Assembly (NCBI GenBank): GCA_964036195.1
Contig: OZ038453.1
Location: 22,220,352-22,284,351 of the forward strand
Length of the DNA: 64,000 nt
Source: Sphaerolaimus hirsutus
Lineage: Eukaryota > Nematoda > Chromadorea > Monhysterida > Sphaerolaimidae
Direction of reading: 5' to 3'
Numbering within the stretch: position 1 is the first letter of the stretch; each line of letters begins with the position of its first letter. The notes beneath the pieces were generated by a model that did no database searches, was not told the origin of the DNA, and saw only the letters and a list, made by a program, of their open reading frames with translations. Below are positions 1 through 11,144 of the stretch, in pieces. A program made the position numbers and the translations under genes.

Positions 1-141
1 AGAATTGGAAGCCTCAATTAAATAAAGTAAACATCAATCAATCTCTCATAAAATACGATTAAAATTAACATAATTCCAAGCGTTACCAAATGACGCCGAA
101 TTCGCACATGATGTAGCCGAGTGATGTACATTTTTTATACC

Positions 142-521
142 TACCGCAAATCCTCAAATAAGACCCCCCTAAAATAACTCCCCCTTGAATAACTCCCCCC
201 TGTTGGCGAGGCGAGGAAAAAATACCCCCCCCCCTTGAATAACCCCCTTCCCCTCTTGAATAACTCTCCCGTTGGATGACAATGATACAATAAAAAATCC
301 AAAAGAATATTAGACTACAGCAGCGACAGCAGGTAAATGATGTGTATGCAGTGTATACACATTATTTTGTTGTTGTTGGACAATTAAATACGTGAATTAC
401 ATGAGTTTACAGATAACATCCATGCAATGAATTTTCAAGTTTTCTGACGATAAAATAACTCCCCCCCCCCTCCAAAACGTCTGAGTAAACAATAACTCCC
501 CTGGGGTCTTACTCGGGTTAC
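142..521. mobile_element. A3-family foldback MITE
   Basis: The left end reads TACCGCAAATCCTCAAATAA followed by C-runs. The right end is a degraded inverted copy (GGGGTCTTACTCGGG). The interior repeats the word 'aataactcccccc'. It closely matches the element at 17432-21781, and so shows what that copy looked like before a retrotransposon entered it. No coding capacity is seen. Confidence 0.6.
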
Positions 522-716
522 TTACACTATCACCCCATGGACATCTTCCCCCCTGGGTAGATAAAGTCCGCATGGACTATATCCCCCGACTGGGAGTAAA
601 TGGTCCTCGCTGGTGAGTACTATATCCTCCCTATTGTATACGTAATAGTATATTGTATACGGACTATTGTATATGTAAGGTAATTGGAATACCACTGACT
701 ACAGGGGCATCTGTTA
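522..716. other. low-complexity tract, no gene
   Basis: Pyrimidine-rich sequence followed by short TATTGTATAC repeats. No frame, TIR or RNA fold was recognised. Confidence 0.5.
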
Positions 717-916
717 NNNNNNNNNNNNNNNNNNNNNNNNNNNNNNNNNNNNNNNNNNNNNNNNNNNNNNNNNNNNNNNNNNNNNNNNNNNNNNNNNNNN
801 NNNNNNNNNNNNNNNNNNNNNNNNNNNNNNNNNNNNNNNNNNNNNNNNNNNNNNNNNNNNNNNNNNNNNNNNNNNNNNNNNNNNNNNNNNNNNNNNNNNN
901 NNNNNNNNNNNNNNNN
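717..916. other. assembly gap (200 N)
   Basis: Exactly 200 N, the same length as the other two gaps, so it is a scaffolding placeholder and not a measured distance. The sequence on its right is one arm of the hairpin array also seen at 1210-1514. Confidence 0.99.
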
Positions 917-1040
917 TTATTGTAATCATGACAGACAAAACACAAATATACTACAGACAAAACGACAATGCAACACAGACAAAACCCCAATGGACCACAG
1001 ACAAAACACCAATGCAACGCAGATGAAACACCAATGCAAC
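917..1040. repeat. single arm of the ACAGACAAAAC word array
   Basis: About 20-bp units of the type ACAGACAAAACACCAATG. It starts with the same outer sequence (TAATCATGACAGACAAAAC) as the complete hairpin at 1210-1514. The partner arm may lie in the gap. Confidence 0.7.
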
Positions 1041-1209
1041 AAAAACCAAAAATCCTTCAGTTTTTCTTCATGATATTTTGTTTTTCTATGGAATAATTAA
1101 TTATGGAATTTATCACAAGATATTTAATTGTGAAGTACACTGCCATGCAGAATAGTTCTGTTCACCATAGAGAAACAGGATGCTGGGGTACACCAGATCT
1201 GAGGTGAGA

Positions 1210-1514
1210 TTAGTTATGTATAATGGTAATTATGACAGACAAAACGCCAATATGCTACAGACAAAACGCCAATGCAACACAGACAAAACGCCAATGGATC
1301 ACAGACAAAACATCAATGCAACACAGACAAAACACATATGCAACAAGGACAAAACACCAATGGATCACAGACAAAATGCTTTGTCTGTGATCCATTGGTG
1401 TTTTGTCTGTGATCCATTGGTGTTTTGTCTGTGTTGCATTGTGGTTTTGTCTGTGTTGCATTGGCGTTTTGTCTGTAGTATATTTGTGTTTTGTCTGTCA
1501 TGATTATCATAACC
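1210..1514. repeat. long hairpin made of the ACAGACAAAAC word
   Basis: The left arm repeats 'acagacaaaacNccaatg' and the right arm repeats its reverse complement. They meet near 1378 at GACAAAATGCTTTGTC. The outer ends are inverted (AATTATGACAGACAAAAC and TTTTGTCTGTCATGATTA). Both strands stay open across the array because the unit lacks stops, so the frames there are not genes. Confidence 0.8.
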
Positions 1515-1650
1515 CATCTGAATATTGAACCAAAAGTTTATCAAGTTTTTTTCATAATGTTTTGTTTTGTTTCATCCATACTCAATATGGAACCTGGAAT
1601 ATCAATATAAAACCAAACAGGTAAATATTTATATTTTTTTATGTCACATA

Positions 1651-2479
1651 CATGGTTGGTTTTAGTAAAATTCTTTTTACTAAAATTGTATTTTATTTTT
1701 ATTAAAATAGTATTTTATTTTTATGTTATTCATGTTTCAGTTTATTTTATTTTATTCTGAAATGTCATTAATAAAATAAAATGAAACCATTTTACAAAAA
1801 TTTTACAAAAATTTTACAAAAATTTTACAAAAAATCGGAAATCTTGGATGCAAGGACATAAAACATGCTGAAACGCTAGAAGCATGCAGATGAATACAAA
1901 AAAAATTAATGTAAACTTGTGACACGGGTTGTGAGGTAGGTATTTTGTATTTTGACCCTCAGGGGGAGCTAATTGCTCCTCCCAAGGGAAGATAGCTAAA
2001 AATGGTTTGTTGTTTTTTTGGGTGGGGGGGGCTGCGGGGTTCAATATATTTATAGGCTTTTTCAAGGTATGGAACAAAGAAAATAATAAAAAAATCACAA
2101 ATTAGTGATTTTTAAGGTGAAAATATTTTTAAAAATGTGAAAATTTGCAATTTTGAGCAACAATATTTCTCAATCACCACAATGAAAGATACAACAAGGC
2201 ACTAGTTTTGCAAATTGGCAGCTAGAAACTTAAGCAACATGATAGAAAAACTTTCTATAGAATTGAACAGACACTCGAGTTTTTGTAAAATTTTATTAAA
2301 ATTGTACAAAAATTCGAATTATTGTACAATTTTACTAAAATTTTACAAAAATTCGAATTTTAGTAAAATTGTATTTTTATTTTATTAATTTTCCATTTTA
2401 TTTTATTTTATTTTATTCTTCAATTTTCCATTTTATTTTTATTTTATTTTTATTTTTTTCTGAGATTTTGCCAACCCTG
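1651..2479. mobile_element. L-family hAT-like MITE, 829 bp
   Basis: It runs from CATGGTTGG to CCAACCCTG and is flanked by an exact 8-bp duplication GTCACATA (1643-1650 and 2480-2487). The arms are AT-rich words (TTACAAAAATTT, ATTTTATTTT). The C/G-richer interior has no transposase. An 8-bp duplication with a CAG-type end is the usual hAT signature. Confidence 0.88.
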
Positions 2480-2947
2480 GTCACATAACATCAATCTAAC
2501 TATGCCAGTTTTCACAATAGAATCCCTCAAACTGTAGTGTGGTTCACGTTTCTGATTTGCATAGTATTTACTATTTTCACTCATGAAGACTTAAAGCATA
2601 AAGATATAATCTGAACATAAAAATGCAATCTCCATGTTATTCTGATTATTTTAAGTGTTCATTGGTGAAAATTGGCTGAGAAATGACCGAGAAATAGAGT
2701 TTTGAAGTTGCATGCATTGTTCTTCATTTACCCACGCAATCGATAATTGATGCCAATTGACATAACAGACACTTGCATAATTGTGGCGTTCCACGCGTCA
2801 ATAAATACATTTAATTCAATCCAACTTTTTTGCGAGAACGATATGAGTTTGATAGACAAATCGTTACAGAAAGTTGGATTGTGAGGTCTTAGGTCGGATC
2901 TAATCATCGCAGCCCCAATAAATTCCTCCAAAGAGTACATATGAATT

Positions 2948-3194
2948 TGGCACACGTCCAAGTTCCTAGCATTTCGTACCAACAAGCTTTAAGAGGCACA
3001 ATTTCTGTTCGCGTCACCGATTATGGCCGCGCAATGCAATCAAGTCAACACAAGTGCTCACTAGTACGTGGGTCGCCATTAGCGACATTTGCAGTGGGTT
3101 AATTGCATTGCTTGGCCATTATCGGTGACGCGAACAGAAATTGTGCGTCTTTAAACTTGTTGGTATGAAATGCAAGGAACTTGGACATGTGCCA
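2948..3194. repeat. 247-bp imperfect palindrome
   Basis: The arm beginning TGGCACACGTCCAAGTTC is matched in reverse by the arm ending GAACTTGGACATGTGCCA. The related sequence at 63206-63463 shares GTGACGCGAAC, ACTTGGACGTG and the right flank. This makes it a dispersed foldback family of unknown class. Confidence 0.7.
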
Positions 3195-3367
3195 AGTTTA
3201 TGTATTCACACTCGAACGAAAATCCCGTAGACCAATCACTTCCAGAAAGTCCGCTGACTTTACACATCTGAACACATTATACATCTAGACAGCGTTATTG
3301 TTTCCATATCGTCAGTTATTGTTATTAATCAGTCAGTTAGCGTTATTGTTTCCATATTGTATTAGTG

Positions 3368-3460
3368 AACACGCCCGCTCTACATTGGGCGGCAGACGCA
3401 AAGGCAAATGGGTAAATATATCCCTTTGTGTTTGCCGCCCACTGTAGTGCGAGCGTGTCA
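3368..3460. repeat. 93-bp hairpin
   Basis: Arms ACACGCCCGCTCTACATTGG and its imperfect reverse complement flank a short AT loop. No duplicated target was identified. Confidence 0.6.
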
Positions 3461-3517
3461 TATAATATTTTTGCTAATCTCTTAATCCTAGATGTGTGAT
3501 ACGTAACGATAGCGTAA

Positions 3518-3945
3518 TGCGGCGTTTACACGGATTTCATGGCTACGACAACTCTTGTTTTTAAAGTTCCATAACTCCGGAATAAAATTCCATATTCACG
3601 AGTAAAAATGGTTGAGTATATATCATACTTAGCTGTATATGTGTGTGTAATTTCAGTTCAATTGGCTTAGTCATTAAATAGTTATGGACCGTTGAATTTT
3701 TTTTATTCCGCCGGGCCTTCCGACAGCTTTCCGACAAATCTGAAAAAACTCGATTTTCATGCTGCGACAGTGTGACGATCACAAATTGTCGTCACACGCA
3801 GAATCTGACAGGACGACAAAGTGGTTGATATTTGATAACGAGGCCGATTTGTCGTCACACACGTAAAATTTGCAATTTTCATTGAAAAAATGTCTGTGAC
3901 GACACACATTTTTTGTCGTCACACGAAATCCGTGTAAACACGGCC
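3518..3945. mobile_element. F-family MITE, TAA duplication
   Basis: The ends are inverted (GCGGCGTTTACACGGATTT and AAATCCGTGTAAACACGGCC). TAA flanks both sides (3515-3517, 3946-3948). The E-family frame TAACGATAGCG...CAGTCGAAAAAG resumes exactly across it, which confirms insertion. The interior word is GTCGTCACAC. A 3-bp duplication with GGCC ends resembles PIF/Harbinger-type MITEs, but no transposase is present to test this. Confidence 0.72.
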
Positions 3946-4235
3946 TAACAGTCGAAAAAGTATTTAAATTTTTAAGTGTTTTTTCTGAAATGAATTTTTG
4001 ATCTTTGGAATTTTTCTCCAAAATAATTTCAGAATTTCAAATTTTTGAATCTTTTTCTGGCATTTTTCGATTTTTTTTGGCTGTTATTAGAATTTTTTCA
4101 ATTTTTTTGTTGAATTTTTTGGAAAAACATCAAATCTGAAGCTTTAAACACAGAATGTGGACTTTTTTTCATGTTTTGATCACTTTTTCACGTTATTTTC
4201 ACTGTATATTAGAATAAAAATTGGTTTAAGGAGTT

Positions 4236-4438
4236 ATGTGCTGCATTGCGTGTTTGCACATTGCGACGCCATTTTCCCTGGGCCTGGGGCTGAATGCTTT
4301 CCAAAAAATGCTTGTCAGACTGCCATTTGGACAACCCATGAATGATTTTTTTGATGTAGCGGCGCCTGTCACTGCGGAAATAGAGTGCAGCGGCCTGGCC
4401 GTGCATTCCTCAACGGATGTGTCGGGGTCAACGATGGG
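4236..4438 (+). CDS. possible exon or captured gene fragment
   Basis: The product is not recognised. The segment is GC-richer than its surroundings, starts near an ATG at 4236, stays open for about 68 codons and runs into a good donor (GATGG|GTAAGT at 4439). Visible residues include a Gly/Leu-rich stretch (SLGLGLNAF) and a later acidic, Ser/Thr-rich part. A weak acceptor-like 'tttaag' lies just upstream. It lies inside the E-family element, so it could be a captured host exon or element-specific sequence. No partner exon was found. It could also be a chance frame. Confidence 0.22.
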
Positions 4439-4449
4439 TAAGTTCTCCA

Positions 4450-5590
4450 AAAAAACACTCTCTGTGTTTTGAGTTTTTCAAAAATGAATACCTGTGTTTT
4501 GAATTTTTTTCTCGCAAAAAACTTGAGTAACTCTGTTTTTATTTCTGTGTTTTTTTTGTAAAAACTTGAGTTTTTTGAGTTTTTTCTAAAAAACTCGAGT
4601 TTTTTCCAAAAAATTCGAGTTTTCCCCCCAAAAAATTTGATTTACAGCATTTCAATCTGGAAAGAGTGGTTTTCTTATAAAATATTGGTTTTACACATGT
4701 TTTAACCCAACATAACATTTGTGGATTCATTCAAGTGTCAAGAAAGTCCATAAACATGTCCACAATGAGGACATCAACATCACAACACCAGCAACAAAAT
4801 GCACAGAAACAACAATTTACGCAGTACTCCAAAATTCTTCAATGGATGTGCACTGTATGGAAGACTATGGAATTGATTTGAGCTACAACTACCATTTACC
4901 TTGAAATACCCCTATGGGGGTTATATATTTCATCAGAAAGTTTTGTAAGGATCATCGAAAATAGTAGGCATTTACATACCCAAAACAGGTTATAAATGCA
5001 TACAAACAGGATATATTTGAAATAAACATGTAGATAGCTACACAACCTAGTACAGTCTATGTGTAGTTGCGATGCAAATTAGCAGTAATAAATACATCAT
5101 GTACATTGGATACATGATGTACATCATCCCGGAGGGGGCTATTTCTAGGGAGGGGGGGCTTATTATTTCACCAGTCCATTTTGAGGGGGGTTAATTCAAG
5201 GGGGGTTAGTTCGAGGTAATAAGGTATACTTAAATGTCAAAACTTCAATTGTCAAATCCACCATGAGATGTGCATGCCATCTTGAATTTCTTTTCTGTAC
5301 CATTATAAAATATGAATACATTATGTACATATTTACATACTATACATGCTTATCTCTTCTTGTTTAGTTTAACTGAATTAATGTGCATTCAACCGCTTCG
5401 CTGAAAAATACACAAAAACTCAAAAAACTTTTCTGTGTTTCCGTGTTTCTGTGTTTCTGTGTTCTACAAAAAAAACTCATTTGAGTTTTGAGTTTTTCAA
5501 AATTTATGAGTTTCCATGTTTCTGTGTAAAACAAAAACACAGAAACTCAATGAGTTTCTGTGTTCAATTTCTGTGTTTTTTCTATCGTTG
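4450..5590. repeat. GTGTTTCT / GAGTTTT word array, split
   Basis: At 4450-4630 and again at 5400-5590 the words CTGTGTTTCTGTGTTTT and ACTCGAGTTTTTT repeat, in inverted sense between blocks. Between the blocks is an A element and AT-rich sequence. This is probably one more foldback family, but its ends could not be fixed. Confidence 0.5.
4897..5226. mobile_element. A-family MITE, 330 bp
   Basis: The left end is TACCTTGAAATACCCC and the right end GTTCGAGGTAATAAGGTA. The interior carries CATCATGTACATTG...TACATGATGTAC, shared with copies at 30300-30637, 44840-46000 and 55434-55762. No coding content. Confidence 0.78.
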
Positions 5591-5882
5591 GTCGGGGTCC
5601 ACCTCTGACATTTCAACATTTTTTTGTTATGTTTCGCTTTTTCATACGTGCCGCATATCAATTGTCAATTTTTTAGCACATCAAATGTAAGAGTGGTTTC
5701 TGTTAATGCCTTGAATTCCCTGAAAAATTCGAAAAGTATTTTTGAATTTTTGAATTTTTTTGAAGAAAAAAAATCGATTTTTAAGTTTTTTTCTAGGGGT
5801 GAATATAAATTCGAAAATTCCGAAAAAGTTTGAAAATTCAAAAATGTTTTTTGAATCTTTTTTTGCCATCGTTAGTGATGAG

Positions 5883-6189
5883 TAGAATCAGATGGGTGGC
5901 GGGTTTAGATGTGTAATGGGTTTAGATGTGTACTATGCCTCAGTCGGCACAGCGGCACTAATATATAGCTAAATGAATAGCGCTCAAATATTGAAACCGC
6001 CATACATGAACCTGTCACTATCAGATGAGCTGTAGTACCTAATCTTTATTCCACGCGACGAGATGATATAAGGATAGCCATTTTACGTCCTGTCAAAAAC
6101 AGGATATTAACTTGGGCCATTTCCGAAATGATAAGCTCCAGGAACGAGAGGAAATAAATTGCCTACAGCATTCACAATGTAATTCGTAA
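5883..6189. other. no gene recognised
   Basis: Moderately complex AT-rich sequence between an E element and C-family fragments. No repeat partner or exon signal was seen. Confidence 0.4.
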
Positions 6190-7045
6190 TTTGGCTTGGC
6201 GCTGGCGCGCTTGAAAAGCGCCATTTTTCACTGGCGCTTGAACCTCGATTACAGCTCAACCCTAAAACGGAAAATGTTTAACGGAAAATTACTTCCGAAT
6301 TGAAATTAGAATATAATTTAAATTAGAATTATCCGTTAAAGAAGTTTTACCTTTACTTTTAGAAATCATGTTTTCTGTACTCGCAAACATCCCGACAGAG
6401 TTGTAAAAAGCGCTGAACCATTTTCCAAAGTAAACATGAGTATTTTATTTGTACTCACACCTGAGTACAGACAACTTCAAGTATTTTTTTTACTTTTACG
6501 CTGTGTAAAATGCGAGTAAATGTAACCACCTTGCAGTATTTTACTTGGGTAGAACGTAAACCGAGATATCTTTTTCGATTTTGCACCTAGGAAACCATAA
6601 AAATGAGTAAAAGTAACAGCGAGAGTCATCGTTTGACCTTCCCATCCCCACTTCTATTTTTTCAACTGCCATTTCTGCTGCCGTTTCAATTCATTTGAGT
6701 CGTTTTTGCCTTTTATGTACCCCAAATTTGTTTTGAATTACGTTTCCCGTACTTGCATATCTTCAAAGAGTATGCGTAAAGCTGAGTACTGATATTTTTT
6801 GGGGGAAACGTAAACGTATTCACGCAGTACTCGAGTATACATATTTTTCGAGTATGCGTAATAACATTTTAACAACTATGCTTCCAGAAAGTATGCGTAA
6901 AGGTGAGTGCAGTATTTTTCAAAGGAACTAGGTATTCAGTACCTAGTATTATTCAGTACTCGAGTATAAGTACCCAATCATTTTTCGAGCAAACGTATAT
7001 ACGTTGAATGTAACAACTATAGCGCCATGGCGCTTTTACATCAAT
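6190..7045. mobile_element. C-family fragments flanking a B-like word region
   Basis: GGCGC words occur at 6197-6245 and again at 7021-7040, ending TGGCGCTTTTACATCA, which resembles the C-family end. The middle (about 6290-7018) carries GTAAA, GTACTCGAGTA and a terminal TAACAACTAT, the B-family end. Boundaries are uncertain. Confidence 0.5.
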
Positions 7046-7086
7046 GCACATTATTTACAACTGCGTGTCATTAATTAGTTGGACAT

Positions 7087-7274
7087 GGCGGCAGTCCCAA
7101 GCCCTGTAGAGTGTAGAGTCAAGTGTCTAATATAAAGTCAAATGCAAATTAAACTGTCAATTGTCATCCAAAGTTCAGTAATAAAATGTTTTCTTTTTTG
7201 TTTCGATTAACAGTTTACTTTGCATTTGACTTAAACACTTTACTTAACACTTTACAGGGCTTGGGATTGCCCCA
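7087..7274. mobile_element. K-family foldback MITE
   Basis: GGCGGCAGTCCCAAGCCCTG on the left is mirrored by CAGGGCTTGGGATTGCCCC on the right. The arm word is AAAGTGTCAAATGTCA. Relatives occur at 24132-24364, 32693-32873 and 38718-38905. Confidence 0.75.
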
Positions 7275-7440
7275 TGGGCAATGTTTCGTCACCAGTCGTC
7301 ACATCATCACATCAGTATGTAATCAAAGAAAAATGTTAGATATATTTAAAACAGAAAAGGTCACTGTTGTCGCCGTTCCATTATTTTCATAATATTTATT
7401 TAATAAAAGTTCATTTCCCGTTCCACAGCGGTGTGGTGAC

Positions 7441-8593
7441 CAGGGTTGGTTTTATAAAAATTCATTTTAGTAAAATTGTATAAAAATTGTATAAAAATTT
7501 TATTTTATTTTTATTTTATTCTTCTTTCATTTTATTTTATTTTATTTTATTCCCAAAAGTTGTTAATAAAATAAAATGACCCATTTTACAAAAATTTTAC
7601 ATTTATTTTACAAAAATTTTACAAAAAATCAGAATCATGCATGCAAGGCCAGAAAAATTTCATCATTAGACATTATACATGAAAAACTTGTGACAAATTT
7701 TTCCATTACTTGACAAAAGTTGCATGCAGTAGGTATTGTTAGCTAGCAGCAAGTGTAAACTTACCATTATTGATAACAATGGTTTGCATTTTTTAAAGGA
7801 CTACTGGTGTCAGTTCCGCAAAATGAGAAGTGAGAAGTGAAATGGCAAAGGTGAAGTAATCGAGCAGAGGCGAAGTCAGAAAGGCTGAAGGTGGCGGCTT
7901 GGCCTTTGCGCTTTTACTTCGTCTTTGCCATGTCACTTCTCACTTCTTATTTTGCGGAAGTGGCCCCTGGACTGTGCTGGGCACATTTGTAAAATATCAT
8001 GCAAAGTGTCAATTGTCATGACAAATGTAAAGTAGTGTCAATTGTCATGCAAAATGTCAAGTGTCATGGAAAATGTAAATTGTATAACCGAATCTTAGGC
8101 TTTTCTATCCAAATCTTATGTTTATGTATCCACATTTGGATACAGAATGTAAGATTTTGATACAAAACATAAGATCTGGATACAATACAGAAGATTTGGA
8201 TAAAAGAGAAGATTTGGATATAAAACATAAGATTTGGATACAATTTGCTTGACAATTGGCACCATAACTTATTTTTGTCATGACAATTGACAGTTTACTA
8301 GTGATTTGCCATGACAATTGACACTTTGCATGGCATTTTTCATGACATTTGAGACTTTACAAAGCTTGGGACAGCTCCCACTTCCACGAATAAACAGGTA
8401 GAAACTCAAGCAACAAGAAAAATATTTTACAAATTATATGAAGTTTTATACAATTTTACAAAAATATGAATTTTTATACAATTTTACAAAATTTTTACAA
8501 AAATTTGAATTTTTAAACAATTTTTATTTTTATTTTGAAATTGTCCATTTTATTTTTTTATATTTTTTTTCTTCTGCGATTTTGCCAACCCTG
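7441..8593. mobile_element. L-family hAT-like MITE, 1153 bp
   Basis: It runs from CAGGGTTGG to CCAACCCTG with an exact 8-bp duplication GTGGTGAC (7433-7440 and 8594-8601). The arms are TTTTACAAAAATTT words. The interior has GACAATTGACACTTT words and a second word set around ATAAGATTTGGATACA. It contains a J element (7808-7970). No transposase. Confidence 0.9.
7808..7970. mobile_element. J-family foldback nested in L element
   Basis: TGTCAGTTCCGCAAAATGAG on the left is mirrored by CTTATTTTGCGGAAGTGGCC. The L copy at 36463-37522 has the uninterrupted site (GGACTACTGGAGTGTG), so this is a true insertion, apparently duplicating TGG. The arm word is GAAGTGAGAAGTGAAATGG. Confidence 0.8.
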
Positions 8594-8694
8594 GTGGTGA
8601 CTAATACGGCATCCTATGGCATCTTAATATCTATAACGATGCCAAGAATTTTGCTGGAGTTTTCGTAAAAAAATTTCAGACCACCATACTGGAA

Positions 8695-8772
8695 AAATCC
8701 CGATCCCAATCCCAGAAATCTTAAAAACCAATCCCAATCCCGATTCCGAAAAGTCAATCCCGTTTGAACCCT
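8695..8772. mobile_element. right half of a D-family element
   Basis: Words GATCCCAATCCC lead into the D end CCCGTTTGAACCCTA. The left end is missing. Confidence 0.6.
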
Positions 8773-8777
8773 ACTAG

Positions 8778-9018
8778 TATACTCCGGTTACTTTACACCT
8801 TGCACGCGTGGTTCCCGCTGGAAGCGTGCCAACGAAATCAAAAAAGTTTCAAAAAAGATGACAAAATTGTTTGCTGCTCTAATGTGATTCATTAACAGAT
8901 TCACATCAATAATTGTTCCATCTTTTTATGGAAATCGCATGATTTAACAATCATTGGCATGCTTCCAACACGAGACATAAATCAGTGCGAGGGTAGAGTA
9001 TCATGTACGCCGAGTATA
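8778..9018. mobile_element. P-family hairpin MITE, 241 bp
   Basis: It runs from TATACTCCGGTTACTTTACA to GCCGAGTATA. The inner arms GGAAGCGTGCCAACG and CATTGGCATGCTTCCAAC pair to form a long hairpin. Close copies lie at 13419-13667, 16172-16420, 31522-31771 and 53509-53757. Confidence 0.85.
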
Positions 9019-9225
9019 CATACTTGCTCGCTGGGACCCTTGCACTTCTTAAAAATGCAGCGTTTAAAAAAATGCACGTGAAAAAAGCGCTGGCCATCCC
9101 TCCCTTTTTGGCAACACGCTTTATTGAGGGTCTTTAAAAGTCAGAATTGGTATACTACTGAGATTTAGTTCTTGGCTGAAATCATACTTAGTATGGAACC
9201 TAACATATCCTTTCTGAATAATGAA

Positions 9226-9500
9226 TAGTGATGAAAAAAGCCTGGCGCCATGGCGCTTTTCCAAACCCCAGCACCAAACATTAATGGCGCCAGAGATAAA
9301 ATGGTGTCAAGTGCCAGAAGCGCCTTGACGCTTTTTGCTTTGACGCTGGCGCCAAGCTCCAGCGCCAACCATTTTGTTTCTGGCGCCACAGAAAAACAGC
9401 GCCAAGCGCCAAAAGCACCATGGCGCTTTTCATGTATGTGGCGCCAAGAGCTATGGTGCCACAGCGAGATAGCGCCAAGCGCAAAAGGCGCCATTTTTAT
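9226..9500. mobile_element. C-family GCGCC word element
   Basis: It starts TAGTGATGAAAAAAGC and carries alternating GGCGCCATGGCGC and GCGCCAAGCGCC words. It ends in the asymmetric terminus GGCGCCATTTTTAT. Ala/Arg/Trp-rich frames on both strands come from the word. Confidence 0.75.
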
Positions 9501-9802
9501 TTTGTGAAAGAGCGTGCATAAGTATTTATCGCGATGGCGCCTGAGACATAAGTATTTGATCATGCATACTGTGCAGTCCGAGGGGCTATACTCACGTATT
9601 CGCACAAAACATAGGTACTTTTATTTGAACAAGCTAAGATATTGTATGGATGGTTTTTTGTCTTTTGTCAATTTGCATAGCGTCATAGCGTAGGTCAATT
9701 AGATACAATATAAAAAAATACATATAAATATTCAACATCTGACGTCCCGCTATGTTTTTTTAGGTAAAAAGTATAGGTAATATCAAATAGATTGAAGTGG
9801 AT

Positions 9803-9930
9803 ACCGTATTTCTTCTAATAGAACGCCATACATTCAATAGTAAGGCAACTCCAATATGGCATTTTTGGCATTGTTTTGCACCCACAAAAACAATAGGACA
9901 GCAGCCTCCAGTTGAACGACAGTTACAGAT
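9803..9930. mobile_element. left part of an A2 element
   Basis: TACCGTATTTCTTCTAATAG followed by AACGCC and CAATAG words. No right end was found before the next element. Confidence 0.6.
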
Positions 9931-10062
9931 TATTTTGTAAGTTTGCCAAAACACAAAGATAAAAAAACGATGGCGAGAACATGGGTATTTCGAGGGGAGT
10001 GCCTATTAAATCATAGTGGTTATTGAGGGGGGTATTTCGAGGGGGGAATATTTCGGGGTGGG

Positions 10063-10514
10063 TACCGTATTACCTCGAAATACCCCCAGGGGTGTTTATT
10101 ATTTCGCCAGCAAAATTTGAGGGGGGGGGGGATAATTCGAGGGGGGGGTTTATTCGAGGGGGGGGGGGTCTATATTTCGCCAGAAAATTATCGGAAATTC
10201 CCCATACGCAGACGTAGAAAAATCGAACAATCACATAGATTTATATGTGTTTATAGACATATATTACTGTATATACACAAAAACCCTTCCCTAACGTCAC
10301 TTAATTATCAGTTTTAACGTGTGGTCTGCATAGTACAGATCACAAACTGCGGTATTTCTCATGTACGTTCACGTTACACTCGATTTTAGGGGGGGGGTAT
10401 TTCGAGGGGGGGGTTTATTATTTCCTCAGCCGAAATTTAGGGGGGGGGGGGTATTTCGAGGGGGGGGGGGGGGTTAATTCAAGGGGGGGGGGGGTAATTC
10501 GAGGTATTACGGTA
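10063..10514. mobile_element. A-family MITE, 452 bp
   Basis: Left end TACCGTATTACCTCGAAATA, right end GGTAATTCGAGGTATTACGG. The arms are G-runs separated by TATTTCGA or TAATTCGA. The interior contains GTGTGGTCTGCATAGTACAG and the sequence that shows the empty site for the nested insertion at 25337-25466. No ORF. Confidence 0.9.
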
Positions 10515-10944
10515 TTTCGACGATAAACGGTATCCTTATCAGCATGTCTATTTTTTCTATGCATCTACTATGAAATCTGAATAGGCATATGTACTTTTAT
10601 TTCAGCCTATATATGATTTTTTATCAATATACCGTATTTCCTCGAAATACCCCCCGGGGGGTGATTGTTTCATAGTGGTCCCGAGAGGGGGGGGGGGGGT
10701 TATGTAAACGAGGGGGGGGGGGGGGTATTTCGAGGGGGGGGGGTTATTGTTTCACAAGAAAATTTTTGAAAACCAAGTACGAAATTGTCGTCTGAAACGT
10801 ACGCAGACGTCGAAAAATGCAACAAAAACCGCCATTTATAAGGTTCTGTAGACTAATATTAGTATGTACACTGTTCTAAACGTGACACCGACATTGTTTT
10901 AAACGTGTGTTCTGCAGTACACTGAACACAAACTACAGTTATTG

Positions 10945-11144
10945 NNNNNNNNNNNNNNNNNNNNNNNNNNNNNNNNNNNNNNNNNNNNNNNNNNNNNNNN
11001 NNNNNNNNNNNNNNNNNNNNNNNNNNNNNNNNNNNNNNNNNNNNNNNNNNNNNNNNNNNNNNNNNNNNNNNNNNNNNNNNNNNNNNNNNNNNNNNNNNNN
11101 NNNNNNNNNNNNNNNNNNNNNNNNNNNNNNNNNNNNNNNNNNNN
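10945..11144. other. assembly gap (200 N)
   Basis: Exactly 200 N inside an A-family element. The right flank (ACACAAGTTCACCACCC) is the inverted form of sequence at about 12525-12545, so the missing part probably includes one arm of a Q foldback. Confidence 0.99.

Larger units (their letters stand above)
3504..5874. mobile_element. E-family hAT-like element, composite
   Basis: It begins TAACGATAGCG and ends TTTTTTGCCATCGTTA. The flanks GTGATACG and GTGATGAG are a degraded 8-bp duplication. Both outer parts are arrays of the word TTTTCGAATTTTTGAA. It contains an F element (3518-3945), an exon-like stretch (about 4236-4438), a GTGTTTCT word array and an A element (4897-5226). The intact relative at 30936-32261 has an exact duplication. 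Confidence 0.72.

Noticed and set aside
1180..1510. CRISPR-like array of ~20-bp units
   Set aside because: The units are inverted about a centre, spacers are not distinct, and the setting is animal DNA.
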